NCBI GenBank assembly: GCA_943330925.2
Contig: CALQJP020000107.1
Span: 1 to 7,624, forward strand
Origin: Chryseobacterium gleum
GTDB lineage: Bacteria > Bacteroidota > Bacteroidia > Flavobacteriales_D > Sanyastnellaceae
Length of the DNA stretch: 7,624 bases
Reading direction: 5' to 3'
Position 1 is the stretch's first letter. Each line of letters begins with the position of its first letter. The translations under genes and the position numbers were made by a program. The notes beneath the pieces are model-generated. The model worked only from the letters and a program-made list of their open reading frames with translations. It had not been told where the DNA came from and ran no database searches. Below are positions 1-6,137 of the stretch, one piece after another.

Positions 1-402
1 GGCGACGCATGGCAATGGTATTTAAATGGCCAGCCCATCGCAGGCGCCACTTCTAACAGTTACACCATGTCGGCAGGCGGAGCATACAGCGTAGAAGTAA
101 CCAGCATCAGCGGTTGCAGCACCATGAGCGGCGTAACCAATTACATCGTGGGTGTTGTAGAAGCCGATGCCCTGGGCATTCGCGTATACCCAAACCCCAT
201 GGAAAACGAACTGCGCATCGATTTGCCCGCACATGGCTTCTACCGTGTAGAGCTCCGCGATTTAACCGGTCGACTCATCAACACACGCTCGCAATGCCAG
301 GGCACTTGCACCCTTCAGCGCGAAGGAGCAGCGGGTGGCATATACGAGTTGCTCATTCAGGGCGAGGGCGTGTATGCGCATCAGCGGGTAGTTCTTAGGT
401 AG
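1..402 (+). CDS. T9SS type A sorting domain-containing protein, C-terminal fragment
   Basis: This is the 3' end of a larger gene; the frame is open from base 1 and ends at TAG (400-402), giving 133 visible residues. Residues about 3-40 (WQWYLNGQPIAGATSNSY, then GGAYSVEV and SGC) match the Ig-like/PKD-like modules common in secreted Bacteroidota proteins. Residues about 61-133 form a type A sorting domain: the VYPNP motif (residues 62-66), an ELRIDL strand, VELRDLTGRLI, GGIYELLI and a terminal QRVVLR. In this family the domain directs Sec-exported proteins through the type IX secretion system and is normally removed when the protein is released or anchored at the cell surface. The catalytic or adhesive part lies upstream of the window, so the specific function cannot be told. 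An internal ATG at 67 is not the real start because homology extends upstream of it. An inverted octamer repeat begins at the last base of the stop codon. Confidence 0.93.
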   Translation, partial: GDAWQWYLNGQPIAGATSNSYTMSAGGAYSVEVTSISGCSTMSGVTNYIVGVVEADALGIRVYPNPMENELRIDLPAHGFYRVELRDLTGRLINTRSQCQGTCTLQREGAAGGIYELLIQGEGVYAHQRVVLR

Positions 403-433
403 GATTATAGGGGTGTAGGATTATAGGATTATA
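402..433 (-). repeat. Four-octamer block, inverted copy
   Basis: Read on the minus strand this is TATAATCC, TATAATCC, TACACCCC, TATAATCC: four consecutive 8-mers. The C-rich 8-mer in third place matches the order in the four direct copies inside the downstream array. The bases just 5' on the minus strand end in CAC, as they do before three of the four direct copies (those at 663, 761 and 859). The block begins at the last base of the stop codon of the upstream gene. It is therefore a genuine inverted partner of the array rather than chance low-complexity sequence. Confidence 0.8.
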
Positions 434-564
434 GTGGGTAATGGCCCAACCCTTCTTCGATTGCAACCATGCCAGGCCTGAGAATTCATTGTTATCAGCG
501 ATATGGACCAAAGCCTCGACCTCATAGGATTTTTCTCGCTTTGAAATGGGGCAATACGCCCCCC

Positions 565-894
565 TATAATCCTACAATCCTACGCCCCTGCAATCCTCTT
601 CCCACGGCTGAAGCCGTGGGCTGGGCATACCGCCATTGGATGAAGGCTGCGGCCTTCCTCACTATAATCCTACAATCCTACGCCCCTACAATCCTCTTCC
701 CACGGCTGAAGCCGTGGGCTTGGCATACCGCCATTGGATGAAGGCTGCGGCTTTCCTCACTATTATCCTCCAATCCTACACCCCTATAATCCTATCCCCA
801 AGACTGAAGCCGTGGGCTGGGCATTCCGCCATTGGATGAAGGCTGCGGCCTTCCTCACTATAATCCTACAATCCTACTACACTACAATCCTTTT
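565..894 (+). repeat. 98-bp tandem repeat array with twin hairpins and octamer blocks (REP/BIME-like)
   Basis: The array opens with an octamer block (565-596) plus TCTT, followed by three units with an exact 98-bp period: 601-698, 699-796 and 797-894. Each unit has four parts. First is hairpin 1, CCCACGGCTGAAGCCGTGGG (601-620, 699-718), with an 8-bp perfect stem and TGAA loop. Next is an 18-bp linker (CTGGGCATACCGCCATTG in unit 1), then hairpin 2 (639-660, 737-758, 835-856; core GAAGGC-TGCG-GCCTTC). Last is a 32-bp block of four 8-mers (TATAATCC TACAATCC TACGCCCC TACAATCC in unit 1) and a 4-bp joint. By my reading units 2 and 3 differ from unit 1 at 8 and 7 of 98 positions. Unit 3 has two changes (801, 803) that break hairpin 1. 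Paired GC-rich hairpins of this kind resemble REP/BIME elements, which in many bacteria are mobilised by REP-associated tyrosine transposases; no transposase is in the window, so that link is an inference. Confidence 0.88.
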
Positions 895-898
895 TAAA

Positions 899-929
899 CG
901 AATTCTCATAATTTCACCCCGAATTCTCA
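899..929 (+). promoter_or_regulatory. Direct repeat upstream of the LytTR regulator (candidate operator)
   Basis: CGAATTCTCA occurs twice, at 899-908 and 920-929, with a start-to-start distance of 21 bp, about two helical turns. LytTR-domain regulators of the AlgR/AgrA family typically bind two imperfect direct repeats with roughly this spacing, and the pair lies 66 bp before the start codon of such a regulator. Autoregulation is therefore a reasonable guess. The repeat does not match the best-known LytTR consensus, and the palindromic GAATTC core could equally be a site for another protein. A third, inverted copy (TGAGAATTC) lies at 479-487. Confidence 0.35.
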
Positions 930-994
930 AAAAACAGAACAGAGCCCTTCGAAGGCGTTTTCATTTGCCCAAACTGTAAAACGCCCCACTCATT

Positions 995-1774
995 ATGGTA
1001 AAATGTCTAATCATCGACGATGAGAAAAATGCCAGAGACAACCTGAGCGCGCTCATCGGGAAGTACTGCCCGCAACTAGAAATAGTAGGATTGGCTGTAT
1101 CCGGTTTCGATGGGCTTCACCGCATTGAAGAACTTCGTCCCGACGCCATCTTTCTGGATGTGCACATGTCGGATATGGATGGCTTCAGTGTTCTCGGCAA
1201 ACTCGACAAGTACAAACCCATGGTGGTGTTTGTTACTGCCTTTGATCGGTATGCCATGAAGGCCATTCGCTCGAGCGCCATCGACTACATTCTGAAGCCC
1301 ATCAGCATCAAAGAACTGCAGGGAGCAGCCGAAAAACTCGAGCAGTTACTGGAGCTGAAAAAACAAAACCCTGGCTTCGAGGAAGGATATGCCGACGCCC
1401 TCAAAGTGATGGTTCAGACCTCGAAGCAAGAAGGACCGATGCGCATTGCACTACCCGATTTTTCCGGCTATCGTTTCGAAAGCGTGCACGATTTGGTGCG
1501 ACTCGAGAGTGATAGCAACTACACCAATGTTCACCTGAAAAACGGCGAGAAAGTGTTGGTAAGCAAGCCCATGAAACACTTCGAGGACTTCCTGAATGAA
1601 ACCGACTTCATTCGCATTCACAACTCGCACATCATCAACGTAAACTATTTGAAAGGATACATCCGCGATGAAGGTGGAATGGCCGAACTGATGGATGGCA
1701 CCAAACTGCAAATTGCCAAACGCAGGCTTCCACTGTTTTTGGATGCCGTTAAAAATAGATTCCTGAAGCCTTGA
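995..1774 (+). CDS. LytTR family DNA-binding response regulator
   Basis: The 259-residue protein has the usual length for the LytR/AlgR family. Residues 1-105 or so form a receiver domain with the acidic pair D8/D9, phosphoacceptor D55 (in IFLDVHMSDMDG), T81 (VTA) and K101 (ILKP). A linker of about 40 residues leads to a LytTR DNA-binding domain from about residue 149 to the end, recognisable by DLVRLESDSNYTNVHL, KPMKHFEDFL, FIRIHNSHIINVNYL and the terminal LQIAKRRLPLFLDAV. The ATG at 995 puts the first receiver strand (VKCLIIDDE) at the very N-terminus as expected; no Shine-Dalgarno is visible, only an A-rich leader, which is normal for Bacteroidota. The stop overlaps the start of the kinase gene by one base (TGATG), so the two are almost certainly cotranscribed and cognate. 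Target genes are unknown; a direct repeat upstream may be an autoregulatory site. Confidence 0.95.
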   Translation: MVKCLIIDDEKNARDNLSALIGKYCPQLEIVGLAVSGFDGLHRIEELRPDAIFLDVHMSDMDGFSVLGKLDKYKPMVVFVTAFDRYAMKAIRSSAIDYILKPISIKELQGAAEKLEQLLELKKQNPGFEEGYADALKVMVQTSKQEGPMRIALPDFSGYRFESVHDLVRLESDSNYTNVHLKNGEKVLVSKPMKHFEDFLNETDFIRIHNSHIINVNYLKGYIRDEGGMAELMDGTKLQIAKRRLPLFLDAVKNRFLKP

Positions 1775-4689
1775 TGAGATTGCTACGCTGCCTGCTTATT
1801 TGTGTCTTTGGTTTATTGCAACTGAATGCAGTAACACAGATACGTCAACACGTTTCATATCGACATTTCGACACACGCGACGGACTGCCTTCCACACGCA
1901 TCAACGGCATTTTAGAGGATAGTAGAGGCTACATCTGGGCGATTACCGATAAAGGCGCAGCGCGCTACAACGGATACGGGTTTGAGGTTTTCACCACCCG
2001 ACACGGTTTACCCAACGACAACGTATTGCTCATTCACGAAGACCTGCGCGGACGCATTTGGTTTTTGTGCGGAACGCAATATGCCTATTTCGAAAACGAC
2101 AGCATCCGCTTATACAATGGCAACGACGCCATCAAGAAAAAACTGAAGGGCAAAGAGCGTCCCGCATCACTCTTTTTCGAGCAAGACACCATGTGGGTTA
2201 CCACCATGTATGGCACACAGGTCTTCAAGAGTGTAGGCGACAGCGTGCAAGAGTTTATACCACAGGTGCAAGGAGAAGCGAAAGAGGTAATGTATTATCT
2301 GCGCAAAGCCGGCAACAAACTGCTTGCGTTAAAAACAGGCGAACCGCAAGGGCCGGATCAAGTAATAACGCGCGACAAAATCAACTTCCTGTTGCGTGTT
2401 TCACAAAGCTGTAAACTTTCATGCAGCGTAGAAATTGGCCCCGACCTATGGGCTCTCGCCGGCCCCGAAGCCTATGTAGTATTCGACACACAGGGCAATG
2501 TGGAGGCGTATTTCAGCACTACACTCAAAGAATTTTCATCGCTCGACAAAGATCGCAACGGCAACCTCTGGCTGTGCAAAGGCGATGGCGCATACCTCAT
2601 ACAAGACTATAGGAGCGGCATGCGAAATGCGCGCAATTACTTTCCCGGACAATACATTTCGGGCATGGTGCAAGACCGCGGAGGCAACTACTGGTTTGCT
2701 GACCGCAACAACGGTTTGTTTTTCGTGCCCAGCCTCGACATGGTGGCCATCCAAACCGATGAGCCCACGAAGCAGAGCAAATTTGTTTCTGTAAAGAAAT
2801 TTGGCGAAACCGTGTATGCCAGTGATGCCGCGGGCAACATCTATTCGTTTGGTGCAAACGACAGTTTGCGCAGCATCACACCGGTCGACTTAAAAGGACT
2901 TTCTTTCGACTTCTCGCTCACCTCCGACGGAAAGCTCATACGCGGCAAGACGCCCCTGCTGAGCGATCTTTCCGGAGCAGGCGAGCGCATACTCGACAGT
3001 CTGGCCATCGTGCGCAAGAGTATCGTGCTGGCCGATGGCCGCACCGCGTTTGCGTTAGCCGACGGGCTGGCCTTTTACGACGCACAAACAGGATGGCGAC
3101 GAGCCGACACCGCGATGTATAAGTTGCGCACACCTGCTCTTTTCGAAGACAGCAAACAGCAGCTGTGGCTAGGCACCAACGACGGACTTTATCTCTACAC
3201 CAATGCAGGTGTGCAAGCCATTGAAGAAGTAAAGAATTACAAAGCCTCCATTTCCGATATCATCCAATGGGGTGAATACCTCTTGGTAGCCACCCGAGGC
3301 AAAGGAATTGTTTTCTACAAGCCCGGCGACACGTTCGCTGTGAGTGAAGAAGAAGGACTGTTGTCGAACACCATTGAATGCTTAGCCATCGACGGCAATA
3401 ACCGCATTTGGGCGGGCACCGCCAAGGGTATGCAGTGCATCAACGCATTGGGCAACAACCCCGGGCAGTGGAGTTATTTTCAGGTGAACTACCAAAAAGG
3501 ATTGCCCTCGGCCGAGGTGTTCGACTTGCTTTATGCAGATGGTACGTTTTACGCCGCGACAGGCAGTGGTTTGTGTGTGTTCAATCCGAATGCAGCATCG
3601 TTGCGCACCGAGGCCATGCCTGTGTACATTGAGCATTTATCGGTGGGCGACAAGAGTTTCGACATTGTGCCCAACCTTTCGCTTGGTTGGGACCAAAACA
3701 ATGTGCGATTCACGTTTTTGAGTTTCAATTTCCGCACGGGAGCCAATACGACGTATCGCTACCGTTTGCTGGGACTTACCGACGATTGGGTGGAAACCAA
3801 TTCGCGCACGGTCGATTTTTGGTCGTTGCCTGCAGGCAATTATGTGTTTGAAGTGAGCGCGCTCAACGAAGACGGAGTATGGGGTGAGCCCGCATTGTCA
3901 ACGTTCGTCATAGATCAACACTTCACTGCTACGTGGTGGTTTCGATTGCTCGTAGCGTTGTTGCTGGCAGGCGGAGCTGCAGGAGGCTTCATGCTTTTCT
4001 ACCGCAGCAAGCGCGAGCGATTGTTGCAGCGCGCGAAGATGTCGGAGTTGCGACAGCAAGCCTTGAATGCGAACATGAATCCGCATTTCATTTTCAACGC
4101 ACTCAATTCGATTCAGCATTTCATCAACAGCAATCAGCCCGAGCTGGCGAACGAGTTTTTGATCGACTTCTCACGCTTGATACGCATGAACTTGGAGAAC
4201 AACCTGGAGGCTCTGGTCCCCTTAGAGGAAGAGCTTGAGGGCCTGCAGCTGTATATGAAGCTCGAGAAGTTGCGTTTTGGCGACAAGCTCACGTGCAGTT
4301 TGCACGGCATGGAAGAATTACAGCAGTACGACATATCGATACCTCCCATGTTGTTGCAGCCGTATGTAGAAAATGCTGTGATACATGGCATATTACCGAA
4401 AGAAAAAGGCGGTCACATCGACATCTCCTTGCGCGCCATAGGCAAGCATTTCGAAGTAGAGATACGCGACAACGGCATCGGCATGAAGGCCGCAGCGGGC
4501 AGGAAGCGCGAGGGACATGAAAGTTTAGCTTTGAAGATGAACGAAGAGCGCCTCAGTATTTTGAGCGCGCTTACCGGCAGCACATACAGCATCGTCATCA
4601 TAGACCGCAGCGAAGAAGCTGTGCCCGCTGAAGGAACGTTGGTGAGGTTATTCTTGCCGATGGAAGCAGTTATTGATAGTGACCAGTGA
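1774..4689 (+). CDS. LytS-type sensor histidine kinase with periplasmic two-component regulator propeller
   Basis: The 971-residue protein begins with a signal peptide or signal anchor (MRLLRCLLICVFGLLQLNA). A periplasmic beta-propeller follows, with at least seven Reg_prop-like repeats between about residues 37 and 610 (for example GLPSTRINGILEDSRGYIW, DRNGNLWLCKGDGAYLI, FEDSKQQLWLGTNDGLYLY). A Y_Y_Y domain spans about 644-713 and one membrane helix about 722-743. The cytoplasmic kinase is of the LytS/His_kinase (PF06580) type: H-box with phosphoacceptor H771 in NMNPHFIFNALNSIQHFI, N-box around 858-872 (PPMLLQPYVENAVIHG) and G-box DNGIGM (899-904). All key catalytic motifs are present. I prefer ATG 1774, which forms TGATG with the regulator stop; an in-frame TTG at 1771 is possible but less likely. 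It presumably senses an extracellular ligand and phosphorylates the adjacent LytTR regulator. Unlike the hybrid HTCS systems of gut Bacteroides, receiver and output are on a separate protein. The last residues (DSDQ) and stop are encoded within the start of a 7-bp repeat array. Confidence 0.95.
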   Translation: MRLLRCLLICVFGLLQLNAVTQIRQHVSYRHFDTRDGLPSTRINGILEDSRGYIWAITDKGAARYNGYGFEVFTTRHGLPNDNVLLIHEDLRGRIWFLCGTQYAYFENDSIRLYNGNDAIKKKLKGKERPASLFFEQDTMWVTTMYGTQVFKSVGDSVQEFIPQVQGEAKEVMYYLRKAGNKLLALKTGEPQGPDQVITRDKINFLLRVSQSCKLSCSVEIGPDLWALAGPEAYVVFDTQGNVEAYFSTTLKEFSSLDKDRNGNLWLCKGDGAYLIQDYRSGMRNARNYFPGQYISGMVQDRGGNYWFADRNNGLFFVPSLDMVAIQTDEPTKQSKFVSVKKFGETVYASDAAGNIYSFGANDSLRSITPVDLKGLSFDFSLTSDGKLIRGKTPLLSDLSGAGERILDSLAIVRKSIVLADGRTAFALADGLAFYDAQTGWRRADTAMYKLRTPALFEDSKQQLWLGTNDGLYLYTNAGVQAIEEVKNYKASISDIIQWGEYLLVATRGKGIVFYKPGDTFAVSEEEGLLSNTIECLAIDGNNRIWAGTAKGMQCINALGNNPGQWSYFQVNYQKGLPSAEVFDLLYADGTFYAATGSGLCVFNPNAASLRTEAMPVYIEHLSVGDKSFDIVPNLSLGWDQNNVRFTFLSFNFRTGANTTYRYRLLGLTDDWVETNSRTVDFWSLPAGNYVFEVSALNEDGVWGEPALSTFVIDQHFTATWWFRLLVALLLAGGAAGGFMLFYRSKRERLLQRAKMSELRQQALNANMNPHFIFNALNSIQHFINSNQPELANEFLIDFSRLIRMNLENNLEALVPLEEELEGLQLYMKLEKLRFGDKLTCSLHGMEELQQYDISIPPMLLQPYVENAVIHGILPKEKGGHIDISLRAIGKHFEVEIRDNGIGMKAAAGRKREGHESLALKMNEERLSILSALTGSTYSIVIIDRSEEAVPAEGTLVRLFLPMEAVIDSDQ

Positions 4690-4755
4690 CGAATGGCGAA
4701 TGGCGAGTGGCTAGTGGCGAATGGCGAGTGGCGAATGGCGAGTGGCGAGTGATTC
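4679..4755 (+). repeat. 7-bp tandem repeat array, unit RTGGCGA
   Basis: Eight consecutive 7-mers occupy 4693-4748: ATGGCGA and GTGGCGA, with one GTGGCTA at 4707-4713. Degenerate copies flank them: GTGACCA (4679-4685) and GTGACGA (4686-4692) upstream, and GTGATTC (4749-4755) downstream. The two upstream copies encode the last codons and TGA stop of the kinase gene. Arrays of this kind are seen between genes in Bacteroidota; the function is unknown, and copy number is likely to vary by slippage. Confidence 0.85.
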
Positions 4756-4771
4756 GCGAAAATCCAGGGTA

Positions 4772-4793
4772 GCGACGCACTGTGGTGCGTCGC
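4772..4793. repeat. Perfect 9-bp hairpin palindrome with a nearby partial copy
   Basis: GCGACGCAC (4772-4780), loop TGTG (4781-4784) and GTGCGTCGC (4785-4793) form a perfect GC-rich stem. The 11-mer TAGCGACGCAC, which includes the left arm, recurs at 4854-4864 without the full right arm. The position after the kinase stop would suit transcription termination, but no T-tract follows. The repeated half-copy suggests a dispersed REP-like palindrome instead. Both readings are inference. Confidence 0.6.
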
Positions 4794-4905
4794 GCTGCGA
4801 CAGATGAACGCCCTACACTTTGCCATGCAGGCACCTTGAATTACAAGCCGGGATAGCGACGCACCGTCGGCAGTCCGTTGATGTTCCTCGGATTGCCATG
4901 TCATT

Positions 4906-4951
4906 TTTGGAGTCTTATTCCATTTTCGCTTATTTTTGACAAAAATGGAAT
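4906..4951 (+). promoter_or_regulatory. Bacteroidota-type promoter embedded in an inverted repeat, upstream of the ATPase
   Basis: TATTTTTG at 4931-4938 is an exact match to the Bacteroidota -7 consensus TAnnTTTG. TTTG at 4906-4909 lies 21 bp upstream as a possible -33 element. A perfect 10-bp inverted repeat, ATTCCATTTT (4917-4926) and AAAATGGAAT (4942-4951), brackets the -7 box. A protein bound to both arms would cover the promoter, so an operator is plausible. Transcription would start only about 10 bases before the GTG start codon. The consensus match is direct observation; the operator role is inference. Confidence 0.55.
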
Positions 4952-4954
4952 CAG

Positions 4955-6106
4955 GTGATTACGCGTGACATTTTCCCTTATGCACAATTTTGCTTGAAGC
5001 AATTCCGGGCGCTATGCATTATTGGTCCGCGCCAAAGCGGCAAAACGACCCTCAGCAAAATGCTGTTGAAGAAGCCCTATGTCAATTTTGAAAATCCGTC
5101 GATGCAGACTCAATTCGAGTCTGATCCGCATGCGTTTGTCATGAAGTACAAGTCGGGCGCTATCTTCGACGAGGTGCAGCGTGTTCCGCTGCTGCTGCGT
5201 GTGTTGCAAGAAGTGCTCGATAATCAGACGCGCCGAGGACAGTTCATTATTACCGGTTCGCAGCAGCTGCTCATGTTGGATTCCACGCTGCAATCGTTAG
5301 CAGGGCGTGTCGGATACCTGTCGCTCTTGCCATTGAGTTATGCTGAGCTCAGTGCTGCGGGAATGGAGAAGAAACACGTGGCTGACTATGTGTTGCGCGG
5401 AGGTTATCCTGAGATATGGGCCGAAGACATCCAGGCGAGCGTTTGGCTCGACAGTTACATTCATAGTTATGTGCAGCGTGATGTACGAAGTATTAAGAAC
5501 ATTACCAATCTGGCAGCTTTTAATAAGCTGCTCACGCTGTGTGCCCAGGCATCAGGTCAAATCGTGAATCGAGATGAGCTTTCAAGGCAGGTGGGCGTTG
5601 ATACGAAAACTATCGACTCGTGGATTGGCGTGCTAGAGGCAAGCTTTGTTGTTTTCCTGTTGCGTCCGTGGTTTACCAACAGCAACAAGCGCATCATCAA
5701 AAGTCCGAAGCTATATTTCTATGACACCGGCTTGCTGTGTCGATTGCTTCATTTGACATCGCGCAAGGCGTTGCTGGAGCATCCTTCATACGGAGCGATT
5801 TTCGAGAATTGGGTGATTGCCGAGATTATGAAAAATAAGTTCAACCGCGGTGATGCGTCCATGATGTACTTCTTACGCGACCGCACCGGCAATGAGATTG
5901 ACCTGGTGTACAACTTTGACGGAGTTGATCGGGGCGTTGAGATTAAATCGTCTGCCAAGGTCAACGCCTCCATGTTTCGGAGTATCGCTTTCTGGCAGCG
6001 GGTTCAGCGCAACGACAACGGAATGTTGCTTTACGGGGGAGAAATCGCGCAGCAAGGATCGAATGGGTGCGCGGTATTGCCCTGGAGAGAGGTCGCCATG
6101 CTGTAG
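4955..6106 (+). CDS. AAA-type ATP-binding protein with C-terminal DUF4143 domain
   Basis: The 383-residue protein has typical length for the AAA_14 + DUF4143 family. It carries Walker A GPRQSGKT (24-31), Walker B AIFDEVQ (69-75), a sensor-like FIITGSQ (97-103) and the family segment LAGRVGYLSLLPLSYAEL. The middle part includes a winged-helix-like stretch (NRDELSRQVGVDTKTIDSWI). The C-terminal DUF4143 part has FENWVIAEI, then NEID (313-316) and VEIKSS (328-333), an arrangement resembling a PD-(D/E)XK nuclease core. The start is GTG at 4955: the frame is closed by TGA at 4937-4939 and contains no ATG before it, and the N-terminus MITRDIFP fits the family. The ATG at 4945 is out of frame. Two adjacent stops (TAG TGA) end the gene. 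The family is widespread, often horizontally spread and of unproven function; a defence or mobile-element role is only a suggestion. The gene appears monocistronic with its own promoter. Confidence 0.93.
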   Translation: MITRDIFPYAQFCLKQFRALCIIGPRQSGKTTLSKMLLKKPYVNFENPSMQTQFESDPHAFVMKYKSGAIFDEVQRVPLLLRVLQEVLDNQTRRGQFIITGSQQLLMLDSTLQSLAGRVGYLSLLPLSYAELSAAGMEKKHVADYVLRGGYPEIWAEDIQASVWLDSYIHSYVQRDVRSIKNITNLAAFNKLLTLCAQASGQIVNRDELSRQVGVDTKTIDSWIGVLEASFVVFLLRPWFTNSNKRIIKSPKLYFYDTGLLCRLLHLTSRKALLEHPSYGAIFENWVIAEIMKNKFNRGDASMMYFLRDRTGNEIDLVYNFDGVDRGVEIKSSAKVNASMFRSIAFWQRVQRNDNGMLLYGGEIAQQGSNGCAVLPWREVAML

Positions 6107-6137
6107 TGATTTTCATCAAACCGCAACCCAAAAACAC

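Larger units (their letters stand above)
403..994. other. Gene-free, repeat-rich intergenic region
   Basis: No credible gene lies between the secreted-protein fragment and the LytTR regulator. The interval holds the inverted octamer block (402-433), the 98-bp repeat array (565-894) and a direct repeat next to the regulator (899-929), all listed separately. The stretch 434-564 shows no gene; it contains small hairpins flanking the octamer blocks (GGGT...ACCC at about 436-452 and GGGGC-AATAC-GCCCC at 548-562) and a single TGAGAATTC at 479-487. Open frames crossing the array repeat the same peptide in three successive reading frames, because the 98-bp period is not a multiple of three. That is the signature of translated repeats rather than of protein-coding selection. 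Confidence 0.85.

Noticed and set aside
565..894. CRISPR array
   Set aside because: The units are tandem with conserved 'spacers' that are themselves near-identical, so there are no unique spacers and no cas genes.
891..897. Rho-independent terminator using the T-run after the last repeat unit
   Set aside because: The T-run is separated from the nearest hairpin by the whole octamer block, so the stem and T-tract are not adjacent.
469..979. Three overlapping plus-strand frames (469-741, 636-839, 734-979) encoding similar peptides with EAVGWAYRHWMKAAAF-like segments
   Set aside because: They are the 98-bp repeat read in successive frames; the similarity comes from the DNA repeat, and none has a recognisable domain.
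4413..4904. 163-codon minus-strand frame
   Set aside because: It runs antisense to the kinase catalytic domain and through the 7-mer array (repeating HSPFAIRHSPLAIRH-like residues); the plus-strand kinase is certain.
4945..4947. ATG as alternative ATPase start
   Set aside because: It is out of frame with the Walker A-containing frame; GTG 4955 is the only start in frame that gives the family N-terminus.
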